From Stenotrophomonas maltophilia (GTDB taxonomy: Bacteria > Pseudomonadota > Gammaproteobacteria > Xanthomonadales > Xanthomonadaceae), in the NCBI RefSeq assembly GCF_002799245.1, contig NZ_NEQV01000001.1, positions 489,000 through 552,999 of the forward strand: DNA of 64,000 nt, written 5' to 3'. The position numbers and the translations under genes were made by a program. A model generated the notes under the pieces. That model searched no databases, was not told the origin of the DNA, and saw nothing but the letters and a program-made list of their open reading frames with translations. Shown piece after piece: positions 45,381 to 55,125 of this stretch (positions are counted from its first letter, which is position 1; the number at the start of each line of letters is the position of its first letter).

Positions 45381-45920
45381 ATGCGCAGGATCCTGTTCCT
45401 GATTGCGCCACTGGTGCTGCTGGGCTGCTCGCGCCCGGCAGCACAGACGACTGACGATGTCGCGGCCGCGTCCGCTCCCGTCGCCGCCACCGCCGCAGCA
45501 GGCGCCAGCACCGGCCCAGATCCCACAGCCCTGCAGGCAAGCGGAATGCCGCTGCTGTCCGCCGTCGCCGACGGTGCCGAGCCGCCATCAACGATGCTCA
45601 ACCGCTACGTGGCGGCGTTGCTCAACCGCGACCGCGCCGCCAGCGATGCCGCCTGGTCGATCCCACCCGGCGACCCGCGGCATGCGGACGACGCCGCGCT
45701 GCGGCAGCTGCAGGACCTGCGCACCCTGCGCCTGCACAGCGATACCCCGATCGCCCGCGACGACCGGCAGCCACCGCAGCTGCTTGAAGTGCCGGTGCAG
45801 ATCCGTGCGGTCACCGCCAACGGCACGTTCCGCTTCGGCGGCTGGTACCGCGTGCAGCCCAGCAGCGATGGCAGCGCCTGGCAGATCCAGTCGGCGCAAC
45901 TGCGTCCAACGCTGGACTGA
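45381..45920 (+). CDS. Putative lipoprotein
   Basis: A 179-residue protein with a lipoprotein signal (MRRILFLIAPLVLLGC, lipobox LLGC), then an alanine-rich linker, then a folded domain with a pattern like NRYVAALLNRDRAASDAAW and a C-terminal QIRAVTANGTFRFGGWYRV strand region. I do not recognise a family. A clear GGAGGAGG precedes the ATG at 45381. The end of the sequence (WQIQSAQLRPTL) suggests a small secreted beta domain, perhaps related to nuclear-transport-factor-like folds. Confidence 0.75.
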   Translation: MRRILFLIAPLVLLGCSRPAAQTTDDVAAASAPVAATAAAGASTGPDPTALQASGMPLLSAVADGAEPPSTMLNRYVAALLNRDRAASDAAWSIPPGDPRHADDAALRQLQDLRTLRLHSDTPIARDDRQPPQLLEVPVQIRAVTANGTFRFGGWYRVQPSSDGSAWQIQSAQLRPTLD

Positions 45921-46002
45921 ACCGTTGCAGCCGCATGCACGCGCGATTCAGCCTGCGCGGCTACTCTTTGATCCATCCATTCCCTACCCACCGGTCACCG
46001 TC

Positions 46003-46599
46003 ATGCGCCTGCGTTCCCTGATGACCCGCCTCGCGGCCTCCACCGTACTGATCGCCGCTGCGATCGGTGCGCAGGCAGCTCCCTCCATTTCCGGCCGCGA
46101 ACTGTCGGTGGGTGCCAGCGACGTCCAGCAGTACCTCGATGGCAGCTTCCCTCGCACCCAGGATGCCCTCGGCGGCCTGATCGCCCTGACCATGAGCCAC
46201 CCGCAGCTGAGCCTTCCGGCCGGCGAGCGGTTGAACCTGGGCATGGACGTGGCCCTGGCCACCGCCGGCGGCAACCCGGCCAAACTGGGTACCGTGAAGC
46301 TCAGCAGCGGCCTGCGCTACGACGCGCAGACCCAGGGCTTCCACCTGCAGCAGCCAAGCGTGGATGACTTCACCCCGGCCAACCAGGGCGGCCGCCTCGA
46401 CTCGCGCACCCGTGGCCTGCTCAATGCGTGGCTGAGCGACTACGCCCAGCGCGAACCCATCTACAAGCTGGACCCGGCCGTGGCCGGGGTGCTCGGCGCC
46501 CTGCAGGTGCAGTCGGCACAGGTGAAGAACGGCAAGCTGGTGGTCACCTTCAACCAGAACCTGGGCAACCTGGTGCCGGCAGGCGTGCTGGGCAAATGA
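46003..46599 (+). CDS. DUF1439 (YceB-like) exported protein
   Basis: A 198-residue protein with a cleavable signal peptide (TRLAASTVLIAAAIGAQA) and a pattern of repeated amphipathic strands typical of DUF1439, a tubular lipid-binding fold. SISGRELSVGASDVQQYLDGSFPRTQDALGGLI and the closing VKNGKLVVTFNQNLGNLV are characteristic. E. coli YceB is a lipoprotein, but here no lipobox cysteine follows the signal. Role probably in envelope lipid handling; it stands alone. Confidence 0.75.
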   Translation: MRLRSLMTRLAASTVLIAAAIGAQAAPSISGRELSVGASDVQQYLDGSFPRTQDALGGLIALTMSHPQLSLPAGERLNLGMDVALATAGGNPAKLGTVKLSSGLRYDAQTQGFHLQQPSVDDFTPANQGGRLDSRTRGLLNAWLSDYAQREPIYKLDPAVAGVLGALQVQSAQVKNGKLVVTFNQNLGNLVPAGVLGK

Positions 46600-46601
46600 G
46601 G

Positions 46602-46661
46602 CAGTGCCGGCCGCTGGCCGGCACTCGTTTCACGTGCGTGCCGGCCAGCGGCCGGCACTAC
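46602..46661. repeat. SMAG inverted pair
   Basis: AGTGCCGGCCGCTGGCCGGCAC and an inverted copy ending in CTAC, in the convergent interval between the DUF1439 and SET genes. Confidence 0.85.
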
Positions 46662-46671
46662 CCGGTACGGG

Positions 46672-47139
46672 TCAGCGCTTGGGCTGCAGCATGGTGCCGG
46701 TGCACTTGGGCGAGCCGCAGCGGCACTCCCAGATCTTCTTCAGCTTGGCGGTGTGGCGCTCGGCCAGGGTGATGCCGTAGTTGTAGGTCAGTTCCTCACC
46801 GGCCTTGATGTCACGCAGCGCTTCGATGAACACCTTGTCGCCACGGCTGTCGCCGTCTTCGTCTTCCTCGATCACCGCCTCGCAGTTCGGGTCGCAGCTG
46901 TGGTTGATCCAGCGCGCATCGTTGCCCTTGTAGTTGGCATCGATCACCCAGTCGTCGTTGAGGGTGAACAGGAAGGTATGGCCGCTTTCGACATCACCGC
47001 TGTCATCGGCATCGACGTCGCCGTGGCTGCGCAGCAGGCCCTTGTACTGGATCACACGCTCGCCCTGCTTGATCGGGGCCACGGCGAACACGCCGTTGCC
47101 ATGGATGGCGGACTTGCGGGCTTGGATCTTCTTCGGCAT
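46672..47139 (-). CDS. SET-domain protein-lysine methyltransferase
   Basis: S-adenosylmethionine-dependent lysine methylase of eukaryote-like type, 155 residues. The SET core is complete: GNGVFAVAPIKQGERVIQYKG, the NHSCDPNCEA motif, the closing EELTYNYG with the catalytic tyrosine, and a post-SET zinc motif WECRCGSPKCTG. Start ATG at 47139; an open frame continues upstream to 47184. Its substrate in bacteria is not established here. A histone-like protein with a lysine-rich tail is coded 2 kb away, which is suggestive only. Confidence 0.9.
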   Translation of the reverse strand: MPKKIQARKSAIHGNGVFAVAPIKQGERVIQYKGLLRSHGDVDADDSGDVESGHTFLFTLNDDWVIDANYKGNDARWINHSCDPNCEAVIEEDEDGDSRGDKVFIEALRDIKAGEELTYNYGITLAERHTAKLKKIWECRCGSPKCTGTMLQPKR

Positions 47140-47285
47140 CGGCACGGGCTGTTTGCAGCGAATGGAACGGGGATTCTCGCCCATTCCGGGTGATTGCGAA
47201 AATCACCCCGTTGGCGCAGCATTGCGCCCTGGCAACGGCCCGGCGCGTCCTCCCGGCCTGCCCCCAGCGCCGGCTGAATGCCCGG

Positions 47286-47315
47286 GTTGGATGGTGGCGA
47301 ATAAAAGCGTACAAT
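47286..47315 (+). promoter_or_regulatory. Promoter of the SUF operon
   Basis: TTGGAT and TACAAT with an 18-bp spacer, 33 bp before the regulator start. The usual Rrf2 operator is expected here but no clear palindrome was recognised. Confidence 0.6.
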
Positions 47316-47347
47316 TTCAGTCCGCTTTACGAACCACTCGCATCCCC

Positions 47348-47803
47348 ATGTTGCGCGTCACCAAACTCACCGATTACGCCACCGTCGTGCTGACCGTGCT
47401 CGCCGCCCGTCCGGGCGAAGTGCTGAGCGCGACCGAGCTGGCCGAATTCACCGGTCTGGAGCCGCCCACCGTCAGCAAGGTCCTCAAGCCGCTGGCCCAG
47501 GCCGGCCTGGTCGAAGGCCTGCGCGGCGTCCGTGGCGGCTACCGGCTGACCCGCCCGGCCATCGAGATCTCGCTGTTCGAAGTGGTCGAAGCGATGGAAG
47601 GGCCGCTGGCCCTGACCGAATGCAGCCACGACCACCATCAGTGCGGCATGGCGCCCAAGTGCGGCGCGCGCAGCAGCTGGCGGTTGATCAACGACGTGGT
47701 CTCCGAGGCCCTGCGCGATGTCAGCCTTGCGCAGATCCTGCCCCCCCTTCCCCTTGCCGATGACGAACAGCGCCGCACCATCGCTGTCGACGTCGTCTCC
47801 TGA
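47348..47803 (+). CDS. SUF-operon Rrf2-family regulator (SufR-like)
   Basis: Iron-sulfur-sensing transcription factor of 151 residues. N-terminal winged helix: TKLTDYATVVLTVLAARPGEVLSATELAEFTGLEPPTVSKVLKPL; cluster ligands are probably the cysteines of ECSHDHHQCGMAPKCG. This matches the TIGR02944-type regulator found at the head of SUF operons in proteobacteria. The first gene of the operon, 18 bp before sufB, so it probably autoregulates the cluster-assembly genes. Confidence 0.92.
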   Translation: MLRVTKLTDYATVVLTVLAARPGEVLSATELAEFTGLEPPTVSKVLKPLAQAGLVEGLRGVRGGYRLTRPAIEISLFEVVEAMEGPLALTECSHDHHQCGMAPKCGARSSWRLINDVVSEALRDVSLAQILPPLPLADDEQRRTIAVDVVS

Positions 47804-47821
47804 TCCGTAGGCAGCCCTCCC

Positions 47822-49297
<1,476 letters not shown>

Positions 49298-49370
49298 CCG
49301 CCCGCCCCTGCCCCTCGCAAACGCATTCTCTTTACCGGCGGGCCACGGCCCGCCCCACGGAAACCCCACC

Positions 49371-50135
49371 ATGCTGAAGATCGAAAATCTCCACGCCCGC
49401 ATCGGCGACAAGGAAATCCTCAAGGGCCTGTCGCTGGATGTGAAGCCCGGCCAGGTGCACGCCATCATGGGCCCGAACGGCGCCGGCAAGTCCACCCTGG
49501 GCAATGTCCTGGCCGGCCGCGACGGCTACGAAGTGACCGAAGGCAGCGTGCAGTTCGACGGCGTCGACCTGCTGGAGCAGGACCCGGAAGCGCGCGCCGC
49601 TGCCGGCCTGTTCCTGGCGTTCCAGTACCCGGTGGAGATCCCGGGCGTGAACAACACCTACTTCCTGCGCGCCGCACTGAATGCCCAGCGCAAGGCACGC
49701 GGCGAGGAAGAACTCGATTCCATGCAGTTCCTCAAGCTGGTGCGCCAGAAGCTGGCCGTGCTGCACCTGAAGGACGAACTGCTGCATCGTGGCGTCAACG
49801 AAGGCTTCTCCGGTGGCGAGAAGAAGCGCAACGAGATCTTCCAGCTGGCCGTGCTGGAACCGAAGCTGGCGATCCTGGACGAGACCGACTCGGGCCTGGA
49901 CATCGACGCGCTGAAGAGCGTGGCCGACGGCGTCAACGCGCTGCGCGGCGCCGACCGTTCGTTCCTGGTCATCACCCACTACCAGCGCCTGCTGGACTAC
50001 ATCAAGCCGGACGTGGTGCATGTGCTGGCCGACGGCCGCATCGTCAAGAGCGGTGGCCCGGAACTGGCGCTGGAACTGGAAGCACACGGCTACGATTTCC
50101 TGAAGGACCGGGTCGTGCCCGAGGCGGCGGTCTGA
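49371..50135 (+). CDS. sufC: Fe-S cluster assembly ATPase SufC
   Basis: ABC-type ATPase that energises the SufBCD scaffold. 254 residues with Walker A GPNGAGKSTLGNVL, the family-typical FQYPVEIPGVNN, signature GFSGGEKKRNEI, and Walker B LAILDETDSGLDIDALK, followed by ITHYQRLLDYIKPD. The stop codon overlaps the sufD start by one base. Confidence 0.96.
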   Translation: MLKIENLHARIGDKEILKGLSLDVKPGQVHAIMGPNGAGKSTLGNVLAGRDGYEVTEGSVQFDGVDLLEQDPEARAAAGLFLAFQYPVEIPGVNNTYFLRAALNAQRKARGEEELDSMQFLKLVRQKLAVLHLKDELLHRGVNEGFSGGEKKRNEIFQLAVLEPKLAILDETDSGLDIDALKSVADGVNALRGADRSFLVITHYQRLLDYIKPDVVHVLADGRIVKSGGPELALELEAHGYDFLKDRVVPEAAV

Positions 50136-51397
50136 TGAGCGCCCTGCTCGACTCGATGGCCCAGGCCTTCTGTGGCAGCGATGCGCGCCGCGAAGTGCTG
50201 GATGCAGCCCTGCGTGATGGCCTGCCGGCCGCCCGCAACGAAGCCTGGAAGTACACCTCGCTGCGCCAGCTGGAACGCCGTGCGTTCGCTGCGGCACCGC
50301 TGCAGGGCCCGGCGCTGGACGCCGCGCTGCTGGAAGACATCCCGGCGCCGCGCCTGGTGTTCGTCAACGGCCGCCTGGATGCCGCGCTGAGCGATGTGCA
50401 GGCGCTGCCGTCCGGCGTGCAGCTGCAGCCGCTGTCGGCGGCGCTGGCTGCCGGCGACGACGCCGTGCGTTTCCTTGGCCGCCGCTATGAGCGCAGCGAA
50501 GAGATCTTCGCCCGCCTCAACGCCGCGCTGGCCGATGAAGGCGTGGTGCTGCGCGTGGATGAAGGCGTGCAGGTGGAAACGCCGCTGCAGCTGGTGTTCG
50601 CCAGTGTCGCTGGCGAAGCCGATCTGGCCTGGCACCACCGCCACCTGATCGAACTGCATGCCGGCGCCAGCCTCGGCGTGGTCGAGCATCGCTTCAGCGT
50701 CGGTGATTCGGCCCACCTGGACAACACCGTGCTGCATGCCCATGTCGCCCGCGATGGCGTGCTCAAGCACGCTCGCGTGCAGGCCGGCAGCGCACGCCAG
50801 ACCAGCTTCCTGCGCACCGACGCGGTACTGGCCCGCGACGCGCAGTACCACCGCGTCGACCTGGAACTGGGCGCCGCGCTCAGCCGCCATGAACTGAACG
50901 TGCGCCTGGAAGGCGACAATGCCCAGCTGACCGCCAACGGCGTGCTGCTCGGCAATGGCCGCCGCCACGTCGAGACCCGCCTGGGCATCGACCACATCGC
51001 GCGCGATACCAACTGCGAACTGCTGTGGCGCGGCGTCGCTGCCAACCGCAGCCGCGTGGTGTTCCATGGTGGCATCCAGATCCGCGAAGGCGCCGATGGC
51101 ACCGACGCGAACCTGTCCAACAAGAACCTGCTGCTGTCGGCCGATGCCGAGATCGACACCCAGCCGACGCTGGTGATCGACGCCGATGAAGTGAAGGCCG
51201 CACACGGTGCGACCGTCGGCCAGCTCGATGCCAATGCGCTGTTCTACCTGCGCTCGCGCGGCCTGCCGCAGGCCCAGGCGCAGGCGCTGCTGAGCGCCGC
51301 GTTCTGCCACGAGCCGCTGAAGATCCTGCCCGACGCGCTGCGTGCCCAGCTGGCACGCCGCCTGGACAAGGCGTTGGCCGAGGCGGGTGTGGCATGA
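50135..51397 (+). CDS. sufD: Fe-S cluster assembly protein SufD
   Basis: Second scaffold-like subunit, paralogous to SufB, 420 residues. Typical elements are the start AWKYTSLRQLERRAF, the beta-helix region (FLRTDAVLARDAQYHRVDLELG, GNGRRHVETRLGIDH), and the C-terminal ATVGQLDANALFYLRSRGL with the conserved helix around the C-terminal FCHEPLKILPDALR. Overlaps sufC at its start and sufS by 4 bp at its end. Confidence 0.95.
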   Translation: MSALLDSMAQAFCGSDARREVLDAALRDGLPAARNEAWKYTSLRQLERRAFAAAPLQGPALDAALLEDIPAPRLVFVNGRLDAALSDVQALPSGVQLQPLSAALAAGDDAVRFLGRRYERSEEIFARLNAALADEGVVLRVDEGVQVETPLQLVFASVAGEADLAWHHRHLIELHAGASLGVVEHRFSVGDSAHLDNTVLHAHVARDGVLKHARVQAGSARQTSFLRTDAVLARDAQYHRVDLELGAALSRHELNVRLEGDNAQLTANGVLLGNGRRHVETRLGIDHIARDTNCELLWRGVAANRSRVVFHGGIQIREGADGTDANLSNKNLLLSADAEIDTQPTLVIDADEVKAAHGATVGQLDANALFYLRSRGLPQAQAQALLSAAFCHEPLKILPDALRAQLARRLDKALAEAGVA

Positions 51398-52650
51398 ACC
51401 TGTCCACGCCGCGCCCGATCGAAACCCCCACCGGCGCCCCCGACTGGGACCGCGTCCGCCTCGACTTCCCGCTGCTGATGCGTGAAGTGCACGGCAAGCC
51501 GCTCGTCTATTTCGACAATGCCAACACCGGCCAGAAGCCGGTGCAGGTGATCGGCGCGGTGGACGAGTTCTACCGCCGCTACAACGCCAATGTCAGCCGC
51601 GCGGTGCACGCACTGGGCAGCGAAGCCACCGACGCCTACGAAGGCGCGCGCAACAAGCTGGCGCGCTTCCTCAACGTGCGCCCCAGCGACCTGGTGCTGT
51701 GCAGCGGCACCACCTTCGCCATCAACCTGGTGGCCTACTCGTGGGCGCTGCCGCGGTTGAAGGCCGGCGACGTGATCCTGATCACGCGCATGGAGCACCA
51801 CGCCAACATCGTGCCGTGGCAGCTGGTCGCACAGCGTACCGGCGCCACTATCCGCGTGGCCGAGATCACCCCCGACGGCGCGCTCGACCTGGATGCACTG
51901 CGCGCGGCGATGACCCCGGAGGTCAAGCTGCTGGCGGTCACCCATGTCTCCAACGTGCTGGGCACGGTCAATCCGGTGCGCGAGATCTGCCGTGAAGCGC
52001 GCAAGCGCGGCATCGTCACCGTGGTCGATGGCTCGCAGGCGGTGCCGCACCGCAAGGTCGACGTCGCTGCGATCGGCTGCGACTTCTACGCCATTACCGG
52101 TCACAAGATGTGTGGCCCGACCGGCACCGGTGCGCTGTGGGCCCGTCGCGAGCATCTGGACGCGATGCCGCCGTTCCTCGGCGGCGGCGAGATGATCAAG
52201 GAAGTCAGCTTCGACGGCACCGTGTTCAACGACGCCCCGCACAAGTTCGAAGCCGGCACCCCGAACATCGCCGGTTTCATCGGCCTGGGCGTGGCCGCCG
52301 ACTACCTGCAGCAGCTTGGCCAGGACAACGTGGAAGCCCGCGAAGCCGAGCTGCTGGCGCACTTCACCGAAGAGCTGCGCCGCGTCGACGGCCTGCGCAT
52401 CATCGGCGAAGCGCCGGAGAAGGCCGCCGTGGTCTCGTTCCTGATCGATGGCGCGCATGCGCACGACCTGGCGACCCTGCTCGACCTGGAAGGCGTGGCC
52501 GTGCGCTCGGGCCAGCACTGCGCGCACCCGCTGCTGCAGTACTTCGGCGTCGCCGCCACCTGCCGTGCCTCGCTGGCGTTCTACAACACCCACGCCGAGA
52601 TCGAGCGCTTCATGACTGCCCTGGCCAAGGTACGCAAGCTGCTGGGCTGA
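51394..52650 (+). CDS. sufS: Cysteine desulfurase SufS
   Basis: PLP enzyme that extracts sulfur from cysteine for the SufBCD scaffold. 418 residues with VYFDNANTGQKP, SRAVHALG, the PLP lysine Lys238 in ITGHKMCGPTGTGALW, the GGGEMI loop, and the persulfide cysteine Cys376 in RSGQHCAHPLLQ. Group II SufS type. No sufE or sufU follows in the operon; a partner may be elsewhere in the genome. A REP pair and a RAYT gene follow immediately. Confidence 0.96.
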   Translation: MNLSTPRPIETPTGAPDWDRVRLDFPLLMREVHGKPLVYFDNANTGQKPVQVIGAVDEFYRRYNANVSRAVHALGSEATDAYEGARNKLARFLNVRPSDLVLCSGTTFAINLVAYSWALPRLKAGDVILITRMEHHANIVPWQLVAQRTGATIRVAEITPDGALDLDALRAAMTPEVKLLAVTHVSNVLGTVNPVREICREARKRGIVTVVDGSQAVPHRKVDVAAIGCDFYAITGHKMCGPTGTGALWARREHLDAMPPFLGGGEMIKEVSFDGTVFNDAPHKFEAGTPNIAGFIGLGVAADYLQQLGQDNVEAREAELLAHFTEELRRVDGLRIIGEAPEKAAVVSFLIDGAHAHDLATLLDLEGVAVRSGQHCAHPLLQYFGVAATCRASLAFYNTHAEIERFMTALAKVRKLLG

Positions 52651-52661
52651 GCCCGGCAGTC

Positions 52662-52702
52662 GGGGTCAGATCCCTTTCGCGGAGCGAAAGGGATCTGACC
52701 CC
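52662..52702. repeat. REP of the GGGGTC(A/G)GATCCC family, RAYT-proximal copy
   Basis: Near-perfect 18-bp arms (GGGGTCAGATCCCTTTCG and its complement). Read on the minus strand it encodes the last residues and the stop of the RAYT gene. Confidence 0.92.
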
Positions 52703-53316
52703 ATCAGTATTCCCGACAACCGCCGTTGCGACTGCAATGCCCGCCGGATCGCCAGCAGATCCCCCGCCGGAATACCCGCCTCGATGAACTCCGCATAGCG
52801 CCTACGCCGTTCATCCGCATCAGAAGCGATCAGCTCAAATGCCGAGTGCGGCTCGAGCAGCGCATTCGGCCTGCCCTGCGCATTGGCCCGATAGCTCGAC
52901 CAGCGATAGTCCCCTGGGCGCACCACCCTCCCCGCTCGAACCGGGTTCAGTTCGATATAGCGTTGGCAGGCCAGCAGATAGCGATCCGTATCCACCAGCG
53001 TGGAATGGAAACGCCCCTCCCACAGGGTTCCGGTGCGGCCCTGCCGATCATTCACCCGGCGCACGTAGGTCCGGCTCACTGCCTGCATCATCCGCGACAG
53101 CCCGCCGGACGCATCAGGCGTCGCCAGCAGGTGGACGTGATTGTCCATCAGCGCATAAGCGTGGATCCGGCAGTGCTGCTGGCTTGCGTGATGACTTGGC
53201 AGGCGCAGATAGGCGATGCGGTCGTCATCTGTAAAGAACACTGGCTGGCGGTTGTTGCCGCGCTGGACGAGATGTTGCGGGTAACCGGGCGCATCGATGC
53301 GTCGTGGCCTTGGCAT
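52666..53316 (-). CDS. REP-associated tyrosine transposase (RAYT)
   Basis: Y1/HUH-type transposase family member that processes REP hairpins. The 216-residue product starts MPRPRRIDAPGYPQHLVQRG behind a strong AGGAGG, has HUH motif residues His60 and His62 (NHVHLL) and the nucleophile Tyr120 in RYIELNPVRAG, all intact. RAYTs are usually single-copy and tied to cognate REPs; here REPs of one family lie at 52662, 53336 and 53440. The C-terminal residues after SGILMG are translated from the REP itself, and the stop lies inside it. I start at 53316; the open frame extends to 53505 through the other REPs. Confidence 0.9.
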   Translation of the reverse strand: MPRPRRIDAPGYPQHLVQRGNNRQPVFFTDDDRIAYLRLPSHHASQQHCRIHAYALMDNHVHLLATPDASGGLSRMMQAVSRTYVRRVNDRQGRTGTLWEGRFHSTLVDTDRYLLACQRYIELNPVRAGRVVRPGDYRWSSYRANAQGRPNALLEPHSAFELIASDADERRRRYAEFIEAGIPAGDLLAIRRALQSQRRLSGILMGSDPFRSAKGI

Positions 53317-53335
53317 GGGCTCCTCCTGGAAACAA

Positions 53336-53374
53336 GGGGTCAGCGTCCTTTGCTGCGCAAAGGGATCTGGCCCC
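53336..53374. repeat. Degenerate REP upstream of the RAYT gene
   Basis: GGGGTCAGCGTCCTTTGCTG with a mismatched counterpart ending CTGGCCCC. It lies 20 bp before the RAYT start. Confidence 0.8.
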
Positions 53375-53439
53375 AAGCATCCGTCGATCCCGCGCCCGTG
53401 CCAGTCGGTCCATGACCTGCCGTTGGGTCGGTAGACGCC

Positions 53440-53480
53440 GGGGTCAGATCCCTTTCGCACAGCGAAAGGGATCTGACCCC
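53440..53480. repeat. REP of the GGGGTC(A/G)GATCCC family, distal copy
   Basis: Arms GGGGTCAGATCCCTTTCG and complement, identical to the copy on the other side of the RAYT at 52662 except for the loop. Confidence 0.92.
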
Positions 53481-53525
53481 AAGTCCCCCATTTGCGCCCG
53501 CGCACGCCCCACCTAGAATGGCTCC

Positions 53526-54065
53526 ATGAGCACCCTGACCTTCCGCGCCGCCACGCCGGCCGACATCCCCGCCCTGATCGCCCTCGTCACCTCGGCCTAC
53601 CGTGGCGACGCCAGCCGCGTCGGCTGGACCACCGAAGCCGACCTGCTGGATGGCGCCCGCATCGACGCCGAAGGCATCCAGGCCGACCTGGACCGCCCCC
53701 GCTCCACCATCCTGCTGGCCGAGCGCGAGGGCCACCTGGTGGCCTGCGCCCATGTTGCCGACGTTGAGGGCAAGGGCTACTTCGGCATGTTCTCGGTCGA
53801 TCCGGCCCAGCAGGGCGGCGGCGTCGGCAAGCTGCTGATGGACGCCGCCGAAGCGCACGCCGCACGCGAATGGAACGTGCCGGTGATGCAGATGACGGTG
53901 ATCGACGTGCGCGACGAACTGATCGCCTTCTACGAGCGTCGTGGCTACCAGCGTACCGGCATCAAGAAGCCGTTCCCGTATGGCGACGAACGCTTCGGCA
54001 TCCCCAAGCGCGACGACCTGCGCTTTGAGATCCTGGAGAAATCGCTGGCCGGAGCGGCCGCGTGA
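53526..54065 (+). CDS. GNAT-family N-acetyltransferase
   Basis: Acetyl-CoA-dependent acetyltransferase of 179 residues. Motif A is readable as MFSVDPAQQGGGVGKLLMDAAEAHA, followed by VPVMQMTVIDVRDELIAFYERRGYQRTG, the usual motif B and C-terminal strands. Substrate unknown. ATG at 53526; the next gene overlaps by 4 bp (ATGA). Confidence 0.88.
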   Translation: MSTLTFRAATPADIPALIALVTSAYRGDASRVGWTTEADLLDGARIDAEGIQADLDRPRSTILLAEREGHLVACAHVADVEGKGYFGMFSVDPAQQGGGVGKLLMDAAEAHAAREWNVPVMQMTVIDVRDELIAFYERRGYQRTGIKKPFPYGDERFGIPKRDDLRFEILEKSLAGAAA

Positions 54066-54394
54066 GCGATACCTGGACCTTCGTGTGTGCCGGCAACGAG
54101 CTGCTGCCCGGTGAAATGAAGAGCGTGTTCGACGAAGTGACCGGCACGCCGATCGTGGTGTTCAACCTCGACGGTGAGCTGTACGCGCTGGAAGACCAGT
54201 GCACGCACGAGGAGTTCGAGCTGTCCTCGGGCGAATTCAACACCGCCGAAGGCAGCGTGGAGTGCGTACTGCACGGCGCACGCTTCGACGTGCGCGATGG
54301 CCGTGCCCTCTGCGCCCCGGCCTATACGCCCGTGCCCAAGTTCCCGGTGAAGCGCGAGCACGACGCCGTCTGGACCCGCGACGACCGCGATTGA
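54062..54394 (+). CDS. Rieske-type [2Fe-2S] ferredoxin-like protein
   Basis: Electron carrier of 110 residues. Ligands are the paired Cys-X-His motifs DQCTHEEFEL and CVLHGARFDV, the arrangement of Rieske ferredoxins of the dioxygenase type. Such a small form is often found next to SUF genes in gamma- and betaproteobacteria; here it is separated from sufS only by the RAYT and a GNAT gene. Possibly an acceptor of clusters made by the SUF operon. Confidence 0.92.
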   Translation: MSDTWTFVCAGNELLPGEMKSVFDEVTGTPIVVFNLDGELYALEDQCTHEEFELSSGEFNTAEGSVECVLHGARFDVRDGRALCAPAYTPVPKFPVKREHDAVWTRDDRD

Positions 54395-54500
54395 GGCCGC
54401 GCCCCGACCCGGGGCATCCATTCATGGGGTGGATCTACGGGAGGCCCGCAAGGGCCTTCCCAGGGCGTTCCACGGCCGCCCCGGCGGCCCGCCACATCCC

Positions 54501-54519
54501 GCATATGCGAATCATTATC
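54501..54519. promoter_or_regulatory. Fur box upstream of the first siderophore-receptor module
   Basis: gcatatgcgaatcattatc agrees with the classical 19-bp Fur consensus at 14 positions, including an intact right half. It lies 50 bp before the orphan membrane protein. Confidence 0.75.
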
Positions 54520-54568
54520 GTTGATGTTATCCTGAGTAACATCTTCGTAACGATCCCGCCCTCGCGCC

Positions 54569-54973
54569 ATGGCTTCGCCCGCGCCCACTGCCACGTTGTG
54601 CCAGCTCGCCCGCAAGGGGTGGCCGCTGGCTGTGGCCGTGCTGCTGACGCTGCTGCTGGGCTGGTCGGCCCTGCACGAAGGACGCGGCAACAGCCCGTCT
54701 GCCCATGGCTGGCAGGCGCACGCTGACGATCTGCGCCAGGTCATGCCGATGCCGGCGCCGCCGGCAGAAGAATGCCCGCAGCACGCCGCACCGGCACCGG
54801 AGCCGCCGCTTGATGGCGAGGGCAACACGCCCTGCACCGGCATCGCCCCCGCGCGCGCCACCCTGGTCGCGCATATCCCGCTGTGGCGTTCCGACGCCCT
54901 GCGCTGGCAGCTGCACGATCCCGCACTGCGGTTGAACCCCGGCCACGCTCCGCCCGCACCGCACGCCAGCTGA
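54569..54973 (+). CDS. Orphan single-membrane-span, proline-rich protein in a Fur-controlled module
   Basis: A 134-residue protein with a short positive N-terminus, one hydrophobic segment (GWPLAVAVLLTLLLGWSAL, residues 17-35), and a C-terminal part rich in Ala and Pro with cysteines (EECPQH, NTPCTG). I do not recognise a family. Its place between a Fur box and the PiuA-like receptor suggests it is co-expressed with iron uptake. ATG at 54569; no clear ribosome site. A similar arrangement recurs at 59055. Confidence 0.6.
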   Translation: MASPAPTATLCQLARKGWPLAVAVLLTLLLGWSALHEGRGNSPSAHGWQAHADDLRQVMPMPAPPAEECPQHAAPAPEPPLDGEGNTPCTGIAPARATLVAHIPLWRSDALRWQLHDPALRLNPGHAPPAPHAS

Positions 54974-55017
54974 GGCGACCTGCGGCCGTTGCCGTGCGCC
55001 TGATTGCGTGTCCTGCC

Positions 55018-55040
55018 AGCCGAGCATGGCTCGGCCCTAC
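55018..55040 (-). repeat. SMAG element between orphan protein and receptor
   Basis: CCGAGCATGGCTCGG followed by CCTAC. Single copy. Confidence 0.75.
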
Positions 55041-55125
55041 CCAACCCACTTCCCGCCTGTCGCCGCACGCCCACCTGCGCCGGCCCGCCCTCGCCCTTTC
55101 CCGATCCAAGCCACTACCTACCGCC

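Noticed and set aside
49338..49356. A terminator between sufB and sufC (GGCGGGCC hairpin)
   Set aside because: No T-run follows, and the suf genes are almost certainly one transcript; it is more likely an RNA-stability hairpin or chance.
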